Shown one piece after another: positions 28,903 to 37,728 of a DNA stretch of 64,000 nucleotides. The stretch comes from Candidatus Dechloromonas phosphoritropha (GTDB lineage: Bacteria > Pseudomonadota > Gammaproteobacteria > Burkholderiales > Rhodocyclaceae): contig JADKGN010000004.1 of NCBI GenBank assembly GCA_016722705.1, positions 1,984,001 to 2,048,000 on the forward strand, in the 5' to 3' direction. The stretch's first letter is position 1. Every line of letters starts with the position of its first letter. The notes under the pieces are model-generated. The model did no database searches. It saw only the letters and a list, made by a program, of their open reading frames with translations, and was not told the DNA's origin. The position numbers were made by a program, and so were the translations under genes.

Positions 28903-29817
28903 TCACTGATTGTCCTCGACCTTCCGCCATGTTGCGTCCGGGTTGAAAGTCTTCAGTCGCGCGGCCTGGGTTGCCGTATCGGGGCCGAGATTCTTTTCGA
29001 AGACCTGGCCATCCTGGTTGATCATGAAAGTCATGATTCCGGTCTCGCCATAACGGGCCGGCCAGAGAATCAGCCCGAAGCCGTCTGTCATGCGGCCATC
29101 GGCAATGTAATTACGCGCCCCGCCCCGTGCATCCGGACCTTGTGCGGTAAGGATGCGGTAACGGTAACCGTGGTAGCTGCCTGGCTGCTTGAGGCCATGT
29201 TCGGCAGCCGCGCGGGCCAGTTGTGGGCCGAGTGGGCTTTCCTCGGCAGCAACCTTGGCCGGCCAGTAGAGGCCGTCGGTCTTGCCGGGAGAACTGACGA
29301 TCTTGCTCGCGTACTCGAGTATGCTGTCACTGTTGCGATCCTTCTGCGCATACTCCATCTGGGCATCGGCGTAGGCTTGGGCGACCTTGATCGCCGCCAG
29401 TTCATTGCGACCGATCTGGCGCAGCTGCATTTCGGCGACACCGGCCTTCATGTCGAAGCGCCAGCCGGCCGAGGTCTTCACGAGCGGGATCGGCAGCGTC
29501 CAGCCCTTGTCGCCAACGGCGATCCGGGCGACCGAGTCACCATCCATTTCGACCTTGTGCGACTTCGCCCAACCCTCGAGGAAGCGGTAACGGGCTTCTG
29601 TGTCGATGGGCGGAATGACCGACTGGTAATTTCCGCCGAGGAGAGCCGTTTTCGCCGCATGATCGTTGTCGATGATCGCCGCGCCGAATGCCTCCATCGC
29701 CGCTTCGGGCGACTTGAAGGCCGTCGTCGGCGCCGCATTTGCCGCTGTCGCCGGCAGTGCGAGGGTGCCGGCGCAGAGAGCTGCCGTCAGAAAGCGCTTG
29801 AGTTTGTTCATGTTCAT
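28903..29817 (-). CDS. DUF2950 family exported protein
   Basis: 304 residues with signal peptide MNMNKLKRFLTAALCAGTLA ... ANA. Family features visible are FKSPEAAMEAFGAAIIDND near the start, the W-rich GWRFDMKAGVAEM region, the SILEYASKIVSSPGKTDGLYWP segment and GVILWPA-like FGLILWPARYGETGIMTFM near the end. Function unknown. It starts 11 bases after the DUF3300 gene; these two families are typically neighbours in Proteobacteria, which suggests a shared periplasmic task. Confidence 0.85.
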   Translation of the reverse strand: MNMNKLKRFLTAALCAGTLALPATAANAAPTTAFKSPEAAMEAFGAAIIDNDHAAKTALLGGNYQSVIPPIDTEARYRFLEGWAKSHKVEMDGDSVARIAVGDKGWTLPIPLVKTSAGWRFDMKAGVAEMQLRQIGRNELAAIKVAQAYADAQMEYAQKDRNSDSILEYASKIVSSPGKTDGLYWPAKVAAEESPLGPQLARAAAEHGLKQPGSYHGYRYRILTAQGPDARGGARNYIADGRMTDGFGLILWPARYGETGIMTFMINQDGQVFEKNLGPDTATQAARLKTFNPDATWRKVEDNQ

Positions 29818-29828
29818 GTCTGTTCTCC

Positions 29829-31274
29829 TTAACGCCGACCGCCACCACCACCGCGACCGCCACCACCACCGCCCATCCGGGCGCCACCCCCGCCACCACC
29901 ACCGCCCATCCGGGCGCCACCCCCGCCACCGCCGCCACCCATCCGGGCGCCACCGCCGCCGCTGGGCATCTGACGTGCCCCCCCACCACCGCCACCAAAG
30001 CTGTGACCACCACCCTGGTGACCCATCTGCCCGGTACTGGCACGGCCGCGGTCGTGATCCCTGGAGCCGCTGTTCACCCCCTCGAAGGCGTTCGCCCGGT
30101 TGCCGCTGCCGCTTCCGCGGTTGCTCATGCGGTCGCTGGCGCCAGGCTGACGGTCATGCTGGCCGCCACCGATGCCGCCGCGATCACCGCCACCGACGCC
30201 ACCGCGATCACCGCCACCGACGCCACCGCGATCACCGCCACCGATGCCGCCACGATCACCGCCACCGATGCCGCCACGATCACCGCCACCGATTCCATCG
30301 CGGTTCCCGCCCCGGTCGCCGCCGATTCCTTCGCGATTACCGCCGCGCTCGCCATCACGACCGCGGTAGTCACGCCGGCTGTCTGCACCTGATCCACGAC
30401 CGTCGCCGTAGCGTTCGCGAGAACCCTGGTCTCGGTAGCCGACGTTGCCGCGATGCTGCGGATTGTGCTGCCAGTTGCCGCCGCCCCCGACACTGGTGCG
30501 GTTGTAGTTGCGGTTGATATTCGTGGCACGGTTGACATTGACATTCACGTTTCCCCTGCCCCAGTTGCAGTTGCCGAATATTGCGCCGGCGGCCGCGAAC
30601 CCGACACCCCAGGCAAAGCCGCGAACCAGTGCTGCCCCCGGGTACCACATGGCGACACCTGGATAGTAATAGGGCGGATAAGCAGGGTAGGGCCAGGCGC
30701 CATAGACCACCGTTGGATTGTAGGCGGGCACGTAGATGGTCTGTGGCTGGGCCGGCTCAATGATGATGACCTGCGCCTCGCTGCGCACGACCTGCTGCTC
30801 GTTGGATTGCAGATTGCCGGCGTTCTGGGCGAGGTGGCGCAGGCGCTGGATCGAAGCCATGACGTCCCCCTGTTGGCCGAGAAAGGCGTCACCGAGCTTC
30901 TGTGTCCAGTCGAGCTTCTCGTTCATCATTTCGAGGATATTGGGGAAGGCGACCAGCGACATCACGCTGACGTCCCAGCTTTCGTTCCCGACCTTCTTGA
31001 CCGCTTCGTCCCCGCTGAGTTTCGGATTGGCCTTGGACCACCGCGCTGCCTGTACCACCTCGAGCGGATAGGTCGAGGCCATCAGAACCTGCGACAGGAG
31101 ACTGTCGGGGTAGAGGGCGATCGGTGCCAGAATGGAATCGAGTTCCTGCGCCGTGAACGGCGGTGGCGCCGCCGGCGCGCCGGCGGGTGCCGCATTGTCC
31201 TGTGCGCGGACTGCCGAAACCAGCAGCACGCTGGCGGCCAGCCACCAAAGCACGAAGGATCGGATTGTTTTCAT
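29829..31274 (-). CDS. DUF3300 family exported protein with glycine-rich repeat tail
   Basis: 481 residues from the ATG at 31274, preceded by GAGGAGAA; an ATG at 31292 lies ahead of that site. A signal peptide (to about residue 25) is followed by the DUF3300 domain: FTAQELDSILAPIALYPDSL, VVQAARWSKANPKLSGDEAV, WDVSVMSLVAFPNILEMM. Then comes a tyrosine/proline-rich stretch (YPAYPPYYYP), and residues ~300-481 are low-complexity: eight-residue GGDRGGIG units, then eleven-residue ARM-plus-glycine units. It heads a two-gene unit with DUF2950. The tail could bind envelope polymers; function unknown. Confidence 0.82.
   Translation of the reverse strand: MKTIRSFVLWWLAASVLLVSAVRAQDNAAPAGAPAAPPPFTAQELDSILAPIALYPDSLLSQVLMASTYPLEVVQAARWSKANPKLSGDEAVKKVGNESWDVSVMSLVAFPNILEMMNEKLDWTQKLGDAFLGQQGDVMASIQRLRHLAQNAGNLQSNEQQVVRSEAQVIIIEPAQPQTIYVPAYNPTVVYGAWPYPAYPPYYYPGVAMWYPGAALVRGFAWGVGFAAAGAIFGNCNWGRGNVNVNVNRATNINRNYNRTSVGGGGNWQHNPQHRGNVGYRDQGSRERYGDGRGSGADSRRDYRGRDGERGGNREGIGGDRGGNRDGIGGGDRGGIGGGDRGGIGGGDRGGVGGGDRGGVGGGDRGGIGGGQHDRQPGASDRMSNRGSGSGNRANAFEGVNSGSRDHDRGRASTGQMGHQGGGHSFGGGGGGARQMPSGGGGARMGGGGGGGGARMGGGGGGGGARMGGGGGGRGGGGGRR
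29871..29960 (-). repeat. 33-bp tandem repeats in the DUF3300 gene tail
   Basis: Two near-identical 33-base units (29871-29903, 29904-29936) and a partial third encode the ARM-Gly8 motif of the C-terminal tail. Variation in unit number between strains would be expected because of slippage. Confidence 0.75.
30163..30310 (-). repeat. 24-bp tandem repeats in the DUF3300 gene
   Basis: Five consecutive 24-base units (30181-30300), flanked by degenerate copies on both sides, encode GGDRGGIG / GGDRGGVG. The reading frame is kept in all units. This is a coding minisatellite, not a CRISPR array. Confidence 0.85.
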
Positions 31275-31418
31275 GGAGTTCTCCTCGGACATCAGACCAA
31301 AAGCTGACCGGCGCAGGATAGCACGGCGGAATCGGTGGGTGCAGATTGCCGACCATCGGCTAGCGGCCTATGATGGAACCGCTGGCGCCATGCCAGGGAT
31401 CTATTCAAGGAGATCGAG

Positions 31419-32237
31419 ATGGGCAAGAAGAAGGCAAGAAAAAAGCAGGCGGCACCCGTTGGCGAGAAACTCGGAGCCAAGGCATACGAACAGGAACTCG
31501 AGAAACTGCACGTCGAGCTGGTCAAACTGCAGGAATGGGTCGTCGCCAAGGGATTGAAGGTCTGCGTCGTCTTCGAAGGTCGCGATGGTGCCGGAAAGGG
31601 CGGTACGATCAAGGCGATCACCGAGCGCGTCAGTCCGCGTGCGTTCCGGGTTATCGCCTTACCCGCGCCGAGCGAGCGCGAAAAGACCCAGATGTATGCG
31701 CAGCGCTACATGCCGCATTTACCGGCAGCCGGCGAAGTCGTCATCTTCGACCGCAGCTGGTACAACCGCGCCGGCGTCGAACGGGTCATGGGCTTTTGCA
31801 GCGACGAGCAGGCCAGCCGCTTCCTGGATATCGTGCCCAATTTCGAGAAACTGATGATCGAATCGGGCATCATCCTGATCAAGTACTGGCTCGAAGTCAG
31901 CCCCGAGGAGCAGACAAGGCGCCTCGAACAGCGCATCGACGACGGCCGCAAGATCTGGAAGCTGTCGCCGATGGACCTCAAGTCCTACAGCCGCTGGTAC
32001 GACTACTCGCGAGCACGCGACGAGATGTTCGAGAAAACCGACACGCTGTTGGCGCCATGGTATGTGGCGCAGTCCAACGACAAGAAGCGGGTGCGCCTCA
32101 ACATCATCACGCACCTGCTGAGCAAGATACCCTACGAGGAGATCAAGCGCGGCAAGATCGTCTTGCCCAAGCGCCAGGCGCCGGGCAAGTACAAGGAGCC
32201 GGATTACCCGTACAAGGTCGTGCCGGAAAAGTTCTGA
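31419..32237 (+). CDS. ppk2: polyphosphate kinase 2 (class I PPK2)
   Basis: 272 residues, one PPK2 domain. Walker A is EGRDGAGKGG (53-62), Walker B VVIFDRSWYNRAGVERVMGF (about 106-125) and the lid region is EEQTRRLEQRIDDGRKIWKLS. Class I enzymes of this size move phosphate between polyphosphate and nucleoside di/triphosphates. The N-terminus is lysine-rich (MGKKKARKKQ). AAGGAG lies upstream of the ATG. The gene is monocistronic, followed by a strong hairpin. The presence of PPK2 fits organisms that cycle polyphosphate, but is not specific to them. Confidence 0.93.
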   Translation: MGKKKARKKQAAPVGEKLGAKAYEQELEKLHVELVKLQEWVVAKGLKVCVVFEGRDGAGKGGTIKAITERVSPRAFRVIALPAPSEREKTQMYAQRYMPHLPAAGEVVIFDRSWYNRAGVERVMGFCSDEQASRFLDIVPNFEKLMIESGIILIKYWLEVSPEEQTRRLEQRIDDGRKIWKLSPMDLKSYSRWYDYSRARDEMFEKTDTLLAPWYVAQSNDKKRVRLNIITHLLSKIPYEEIKRGKIVLPKRQAPGKYKEPDYPYKVVPEKF

Positions 32238-32255
32238 GCGGCTGAGATGGTTATC

Positions 32256-32283
32256 AGGAAGGGCGGATTTTCCCGCCCTTCCT
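32256..32283 (+). terminator. hairpin downstream of ppk2
   Basis: AGGAAGGGCGG (from 32256) pairs with CCGCCCTTCCT after a short ATTTTC loop, an 11-base perfect stem. No T-run follows in the plus direction, so termination may be less efficient or need Rho. Confidence 0.55.
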
Positions 32284-32390
32284 CCCGCTGGCGGTGTTTG
32301 TTATGATCGCCAGCGATTGCGCCGCTGGCCTTGTAAGAACGATCCTGACGCGAACTGAATTTCCGCGAGACTTCCGCAAGCGGCTTGCAA

Positions 32391-32633
32391 GACGCCCCAA
32401 AGCCTCCTCATTCCGCGCCTCGGATACCGGAAAGGCCATATCGGCCCATGACGCGGCTTCGTCGGCCTCGGCACCTTCGTCGCTCCGTGTTTTGGCGGTG
32501 GCAAGCTGAACGAAAAAGCCACACAAGATGCCTTTCGCCTGATGGAGATCGACGGCGAGGAGTACCCCTTCTACAAGATCTTCCCGATCAATCTTGGCGT
32601 CATGTCCGGGACGACTGCCGACCCGGGCGTCCT
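32391..32633 (+). pseudogene. remnant of a CoA-transferase gene with internal deletion
   Basis: The first part (about 32393-32456) matches the 5' end of the intact CoA-transferase gene at 34433 (SSLRASDTGK coding region). It then jumps to sequence matching 34873-35050 (VGLGTF, GGGKLNE, LMEIDGEEY, FYKIFPINLGVMSGTTADPG). About 375 bases are missing, and the junction falls on ACGCGG, which occurs at both ends of the missing stretch in the intact copy. Similarity stops near 32633. It is therefore a decayed duplicate, positioned before the gntP-type gene. Confidence 0.8.
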
Positions 32634-33004
32634 ACAGACAGCGCTTGATCTGCCGGCCTTGGGCAAGAAGGTCCTTGTGGAAGCCGAGGCGGGTTGCTCG
32701 CGGCGGCCGGAAGATCAGGCTGGCGGTGGTACGTCTGCGCCAGGAGGGTGCCGCATCTTCTCGCGCGAGATGGTTGCCTCCGAATGGCTGCACAAGGCCG
32801 GCTCGGATGTTTTCCGGCAGAACAGCCGGAACTTGCTTTATTCCGTATTGTTGATGCAAACTGCGCCTGCCCGTGAAAGCGCCGCTGCCACGGGCAAATC
32901 ATAAGCGTGTTTGAGGTTCGGCAATCGTCTGAATGCATGGAATTCTGGCGTCATGCTCCGGCAGCGCCGCCCGATTTCCTCACCAATAATAAGGAGACAG
33001 GGCA
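32634..33004. other. intergenic, decayed sequence
   Basis: About 370 bases after the CoA-transferase remnant. I see no recognisable protein. A stem-loop TGCCCGTG / CACGGGCA occurs at 32868-32896. The ribosome binding site AAGGAGA for the permease gene is at its right end (about 32991-32997). Confidence 0.4.
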
Positions 33005-34402
33005 ATGGATTTCGTGATCGTTCTGGGAGCCCTGTGCTTCCTGATGTTCGTAGCCTATCGCGGCTACAGCGTGATTCTTTTTGCGCCGATTGCCGCGCTC
33101 GGCGCAGTGTTCTTTACCGATCCATCCCTGGTGGCGCCGATGTTTACCGGCCTCTTCATGGACAAGATGGTGGTCTTCGTCAAGAACTACTTCCCGGTCT
33201 TCCTGCTCGGTGCGGTATTCGGCAAGGTCATCGAACTTTCGGGATTTTCCAAGGCCATCGTGGCGTCGGTGATCAATCTGATCGGCCGCCAGCGCGCCAT
33301 GCTTTCGATCGTGCTGGTTTGCGCCATCCTGACTTACGGCGGGGTTTCGCTGTTTGTCGTGGTCTTTGCCGTTTATCCGTTCGCTGCCGAGATGTTCAAG
33401 GCCAGCGGTATTCCCAAACGGCTGATTCCGGGGACCATCGCCCTCGGCGCCTTTACGTTCACGATGGATGCGCTGCCGGGAACGCCGCAGATCCAGAACA
33501 TCATCCCGACCACCTTCTTCAAGACCAACATTTATGCTGCACCGATGCTCGGAATCATCGGCGCGGTCTTCATTTTCATCGTCGGCATGAGCTACCTTGA
33601 ATGGCAGCGGCGCAAGGCGGCGGCCAATAACGAGGGTTACGGCACCGTCCTGATTAACGAGCCGGAACCTTTCGAGCACGAAAAGCTGGCGCATCCGCTG
33701 ATCGCCATCTTGCCGCTGGTCATGGTCGGGGTCATGAACAAGGTATTCACGGTGGTGATTCCGCAAATTTATGGTGAATCGACTTCCTTCATTCCGGCGG
33801 TGATCGGCAAGGCAGCGCCGGTGGTCCAGCAGACCAAGGCCATCGCCGCCATCTGGGCGGTCGAAGGCGCGCTTCTGGTGGGCATCGCCACCGTCTTCGT
33901 CTTTGCCGGAAAGACGGTCATGGAGAAATTCGCCGAGGGAACCAAGACAGCGATCGGCGGCGCCCTGCTGGCGACCATGAATACCGCTTCCGAGTATGGC
34001 TTTGGGGCGGTCATCGCCGCCTTGCCCGGCTTTCTATTCATCGCCGATGCCTTGCGCGCCATCCCGAACCCACTGGTCAATGAGGCGATCACCGTCACCG
34101 TCCTCGCCGGGATCACCGGTTCTGCCTCGGGCGGCATGGGTATCGCGCTCGCGGCCATGTCGGAAACCTTCATCCAGAATGCCGCGGCGGCAGGAATTCC
34201 GCTGGAGGTTTTCCACCGCGTTGCCTCGATGGCTTCCGGTGGCATGGATACCTTGCCGCACAACGGCGCGGTGATCACGCTGCTGGCCGTCACCGGCCTC
34301 ACCCATCGCCAGTCGTACAAGGACATTTTCACGATCACGATTATCAAAACATTGGCGGTGTTCGTGGTGATCGGCACCTATTACCTCACCGGCATCGTTT
34401 GA
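33005..34402 (+). CDS. GntP-family organic-acid permease
   Basis: 465 residues with about twelve hydrophobic helices. GntP-family features include VFLLGAVFGKVIELSGFSKA, a conserved LTYGGVSLFVVVFAVYPFA and a C-terminal GSASGGMGIALAAM, SGGMDTLPHNGAVITLL. Members take up gluconate-type sugar acids or short hydroxy acids by proton symport. Because a CoA-transferase gene follows 30 bases later, a short-chain acid such as 3-hydroxybutyrate, acetoacetate or propionate is a more likely substrate here; this is inference. Confidence 0.88.
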   Translation: MDFVIVLGALCFLMFVAYRGYSVILFAPIAALGAVFFTDPSLVAPMFTGLFMDKMVVFVKNYFPVFLLGAVFGKVIELSGFSKAIVASVINLIGRQRAMLSIVLVCAILTYGGVSLFVVVFAVYPFAAEMFKASGIPKRLIPGTIALGAFTFTMDALPGTPQIQNIIPTTFFKTNIYAAPMLGIIGAVFIFIVGMSYLEWQRRKAAANNEGYGTVLINEPEPFEHEKLAHPLIAILPLVMVGVMNKVFTVVIPQIYGESTSFIPAVIGKAAPVVQQTKAIAAIWAVEGALLVGIATVFVFAGKTVMEKFAEGTKTAIGGALLATMNTASEYGFGAVIAALPGFLFIADALRAIPNPLVNEAITVTVLAGITGSASGGMGIALAAMSETFIQNAAAAGIPLEVFHRVASMASGGMDTLPHNGAVITLLAVTGLTHRQSYKDIFTITIIKTLAVFVVIGTYYLTGIV

Positions 34403-34432
34403 GCGCCGGATAAGCCACCAAGGAGACAAGAC

Positions 34433-36445
34433 ATGCCTCTCGCCAAACACCCGATGGCCTCATCACTCCGCGCTTCGGATACCGGAAAGGTCGTTTCGGC
34501 CCGTGACGCGGTTCGCCTGATCCGCGACGGCGATACGGTTGCGACCGGCGGCTTCGTCGGTATCGGCTTCGCCGAAAATATCGCCGTCGCCCTCGAGAAT
34601 CTTTTTTTGGAGGGTGAAGAGGCCGATGTGCACGGCCTCGGTAGCCCGCGCAATCTGACGCTCGTTTATGCCGCCGGTCAGGGTGACGGCAAGGAGCGTG
34701 GTCTCAACCACCTCGGGCACGACGGCTTGGTCGCTCGGGTGCTCGGCGGCCACTGGGGCTTGGTGCCGAAGCTGCAGCAACTGGCCGTTGCCAATCGCAT
34801 CGAGGCCTACAACCTGCCGCAAGGCGTCATCACCCATCTTTTTCGCGACATCGCCGCCGGTAAGCCGGGGACCATCACGCGGGTCGGCCTCGGCACCTTC
34901 GTCGATCCGCGCTTCGGCGGCGGCAAGCTGAACGAGAAGACCACGAAGGATGTCGTGCGCCTGATGGAGATCGATGGCGAGGAATATCTTTTCTACAAGG
35001 CCTTGCCGATCAACGTCGGTATCATCCGCGGAACGACCGCCGACCCGGACGGCAACATCACGATGGAGAAGGAAGCGCTGACGCTCGAGGCGCAGGCCAT
35101 CGCGATGGCCACCCGCAATTCGGGCGGCACCGTCATCGTCCAGGTCGAGCGCATTGCCGAGCGCGGCACGCTCAATCCGCGTCAGGTGAAGATTCCCGGC
35201 ATTCTGGTCGACTGCGTCGTGGTCGCCGAAAAGCCCGAATACCATATGCAGACCTTCAGCGAACCCTACAGTGCCGCTTTCGCCGGTGAAATCAAGGTGC
35301 CGATGTCGGCGATCGCCGCGATGCCGATGAGCGAGCGCAAGATCATCGCGCGTCGGGCAGCGCTCGAGTTGAAGGCCAACGCGGTGGTCAATCTCGGTAT
35401 CGGCATGCCGGAGGGAGTCGCCAATGTGGCGGCGGAAGAGCAGATCATCGACCTGATGACGCTGACCGCCGAGCCGGGCGTCATCGGCGGCGTACCGGCC
35501 GGTGGCCTGAGTTTCGGCGCGGCGACCAATGCCCAGGCGATCATCGACCAGCCCAGCCAGTTCGATTTCTACGACGGCGGCGGCCTCGACATCGCCTTTC
35601 TCGGCCTGGCTCAGGCAGATCGCCAAGGTAACCTGAACGTCTCGAAATTCGGGCCGCGTCTGGCGGGCGCCGGTGGCTTTATCAACATTTCGCAGAATGC
35701 AAAAAAAGTGGTTTTTGTCGGTACCTTCACCGCCGGTCATCTGGATGTTGCGGTCGACGCCGGAAAACTGCGGATTTTCGAGGACGGCAAGGCGAGGAAA
35801 TTTGTCGAGGAAGTCGAGCACCGCACCTTCAGCGGGGTGCAGGCAGCCAAATGGGGCAAGCCGGTGCTCTACGTGACCGAGCGCTGTGTCTTCAGGCTCT
35901 GTCCGGAAGGTCTCGAACTGATCGAAATCGCCCCCGGCGTTAATTTGCAAAAAGACATTCTCGACCAGATGGACTTCGTCCCAATCATGCATTCGCCGCC
36001 AGCCCTGATGGACAGCCGCATCTTCCGCGACGAACCGATGAAGATGCGTCCGCAGATGTTGGAGATCCCGATGCCCGAACGTCTGACCTACGATGCTGAC
36101 AAAAACCTCTTCTTCCTGAATTTCGAGGGGCTGAACATCCGCAGCCATGATGATATCGCGCGCATCGAGCAGGCCGTCGATGGGTGCCTGAAACCCGTCG
36201 GACACAAGGTCTTCGCCATCGTCAATTACGATCGTTTCTCGATCCTGCCGGAACTGGTCGAAGACTACATTGCCATGGTCAAGGGCGTCGTCGAGCGCCA
36301 CTACCACGACGTGACGCGCTACACCTCGAACACCTTCCTGCGCGTCAAGCTCGGCGAAGCGCTCGCGAAGGGCAAGCTGGCCCCACAGATCTACGAATCG
36401 GCGAGCGAGGCCAAGGCTTCGCTGCCAGCCGCTGACGCTAGCTAG
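34433..36445 (+). CDS. acyl-CoA:acetate/3-ketoacid CoA-transferase with C-terminal extension
   Basis: 670 residues. Both CoA-transferase halves are fused, as in YdiF/propionate CoA-transferase: VATGGFVGIGFAENIAVALE and RFGGGKLNEKT in the alpha half, VNLGIGMPEGVANVAAEE in the beta half. The catalytic glutamate is E347 in TAEPGVIGG. After about residue 525 comes an extra ~140-residue domain (ERLTYDADKNLFFLNFEGLN...) that standard 520-residue enzymes lack. The enzyme activates short-chain acids by moving CoA from acetyl-CoA or similar. It forms an operon with the GntP-type permease. A broken paralogue lies upstream at 32391. Confidence 0.88.
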   Translation: MPLAKHPMASSLRASDTGKVVSARDAVRLIRDGDTVATGGFVGIGFAENIAVALENLFLEGEEADVHGLGSPRNLTLVYAAGQGDGKERGLNHLGHDGLVARVLGGHWGLVPKLQQLAVANRIEAYNLPQGVITHLFRDIAAGKPGTITRVGLGTFVDPRFGGGKLNEKTTKDVVRLMEIDGEEYLFYKALPINVGIIRGTTADPDGNITMEKEALTLEAQAIAMATRNSGGTVIVQVERIAERGTLNPRQVKIPGILVDCVVVAEKPEYHMQTFSEPYSAAFAGEIKVPMSAIAAMPMSERKIIARRAALELKANAVVNLGIGMPEGVANVAAEEQIIDLMTLTAEPGVIGGVPAGGLSFGAATNAQAIIDQPSQFDFYDGGGLDIAFLGLAQADRQGNLNVSKFGPRLAGAGGFINISQNAKKVVFVGTFTAGHLDVAVDAGKLRIFEDGKARKFVEEVEHRTFSGVQAAKWGKPVLYVTERCVFRLCPEGLELIEIAPGVNLQKDILDQMDFVPIMHSPPALMDSRIFRDEPMKMRPQMLEIPMPERLTYDADKNLFFLNFEGLNIRSHDDIARIEQAVDGCLKPVGHKVFAIVNYDRFSILPELVEDYIAMVKGVVERHYHDVTRYTSNTFLRVKLGEALAKGKLAPQIYESASEAKASLPAADAS

Positions 36446-37725
36446 TTCGTCGCCAGGCGCTGGTTGGAGAGCGACAGCCGGTTCGCGAGAACGTCGAGAA
36501 AACCCTGGTAAAAGTGCATCCGGCACGATTCGGAGGCCTTTTCCAGGGCTTCACCACGAATGGTGACGATGTTCGCTACAGTTTCGGCGACGACATCGGC
36601 GCTGCGGATGTGGCTATGGCGGCGGATGATCGCCATCTCGCCGAAGCATTCGCCGCCGCTCAGCGTGGTGAGCCGGGTGCCGTTCTTGCTCACCACGAGT
36701 TCGCCGTCGGCGACGAAGCAGAAGAAATTGCCGGGATCGCCGTCGCGCATGATCGCGGTGCCGGGAGCAACCTGCCGCCAGTCGGCGAAGCGCAAAGCTT
36801 CCCAGATTTCGACATCGGTAAAATCCGTGAAGAAGGGCAGGGCGCGCAAGGTGGCAAACTTCTCGGTATCCGGGAAGTCGCTGCGTGACGCCTTGAGTTG
36901 GCGGTTGCGGACAGCCTGGGCCAGGTCATGGCCAAATGCCTGCCAGGTCTGATAGCGGGCGCCGAGGTCCTTGGCCATGGCGCGCCCGACAATTTCGTCG
37001 AGCACTGGCGGCAAGCCCGGGCGTTGTGTTGAAGGCTTGGACGGTTCGCCATGCACGATCTGGTACACCATGCTGAAGTTGCTGGATGCCGCGTAGGGTA
37101 ACTCACCGGTCAGCAACTGGTGCAGTACGACGCCCAGCGAATAGATGTCGGTGCGGTGGTCGAGAAACTGTTCCTGAATCTGTTGCGGTGACATGTAGGC
37201 CGGCGACCCGATGCCGGTGACCTGGGTGCGTTCGATGCTGGCGTGTTTGATGATGGCGGCGCCGAAGTCGGAGATCTTGATGTCCGAGCCGCCGACGAGC
37301 AGGATGTTGGCGGGTTTGAGGTCGCGGTGGGTGATGCCGAGGCGGTAGGCGAAATCGAGAGCCCGCGTGCATTTGAAAACAAGCTCGACGACGCGGTCGA
37401 CCGGCAAGAGACTGCCGGGTTGGGCGTGCGGCTCGAGGGTGCCGCCGGCGACGTACTCCATGACGATGTAGCAGAGATCCTCGGCGACCACGGCATCGTA
37501 GATCTGGACGATGTGCGGGTGGTTGAGCTTGCCGATCAGTGATGCTTCGTTGAGGAACAGGCTGGTATACAGCTTGCCCTTTTCCGGGTCGCGCAGGATT
37601 TCCGGACTGGCGACCTTGATCGCTACATCGCGCCGGGCGAACGGGTCGCGCCCGAGATAGACGGTGCTCGTCGCGCCGTCCGCGAGTTTCTTGACCAGTT
37701 CGTATTTGCCGAGATTTTTCTTCAT
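36442..37725 (-). CDS. Ser/Thr protein kinase with C-terminal cyclic-nucleotide-binding domain
   Basis: 427 residues. The kinase domain (1-~270) has a modified glycine loop (LADGATSTVYLG), K37 in VAIK, catalytic HRDLKPAN (133-140) and DFG (153-155) followed by GSPAYMSPQQ and DIYSLGVVLHQLL. Residues ~285-427 form a CRP-like cyclic-nucleotide-binding fold (LRALPFFTDFTDVEIWEAL, AIMRDGDPGNFFCFVADGEL, LSGGECFGEMAII). No membrane segment is present. The layout recalls cGMP/cAMP-dependent kinases, with the order kinase-then-sensor. The gene ends overlapping the CoA-transferase stop by four bases (convergent) and is four bases downstream of argH on the same strand. Confidence 0.9.
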   Translation of the reverse strand: MKKNLGKYELVKKLADGATSTVYLGRDPFARRDVAIKVASPEILRDPEKGKLYTSLFLNEASLIGKLNHPHIVQIYDAVVAEDLCYIVMEYVAGGTLEPHAQPGSLLPVDRVVELVFKCTRALDFAYRLGITHRDLKPANILLVGGSDIKISDFGAAIIKHASIERTQVTGIGSPAYMSPQQIQEQFLDHRTDIYSLGVVLHQLLTGELPYAASSNFSMVYQIVHGEPSKPSTQRPGLPPVLDEIVGRAMAKDLGARYQTWQAFGHDLAQAVRNRQLKASRSDFPDTEKFATLRALPFFTDFTDVEIWEALRFADWRQVAPGTAIMRDGDPGNFFCFVADGELVVSKNGTRLTTLSGGECFGEMAIIRRHSHIRSADVVAETVANIVTIRGEALEKASESCRMHFYQGFLDVLANRLSLSNQRLATN

Positions 37726-37728
37726 CGT

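Noticed and set aside
30163..30310. Regular 24-bp repeats as a CRISPR array
   Set aside because: There are no spacers; the units are tandem and keep a reading frame (GGDRGGIG) in the DUF3300 gene.
32634..32900. Continuation of the CoA-transferase remnant
   Set aside because: Similarity to the intact gene stops near 32633; the following sequence matches no part of it that I can find.
34463..36526. 687-residue minus-strand open frame
   Set aside because: Antisense to the CoA-transferase gene; no protein-like features.
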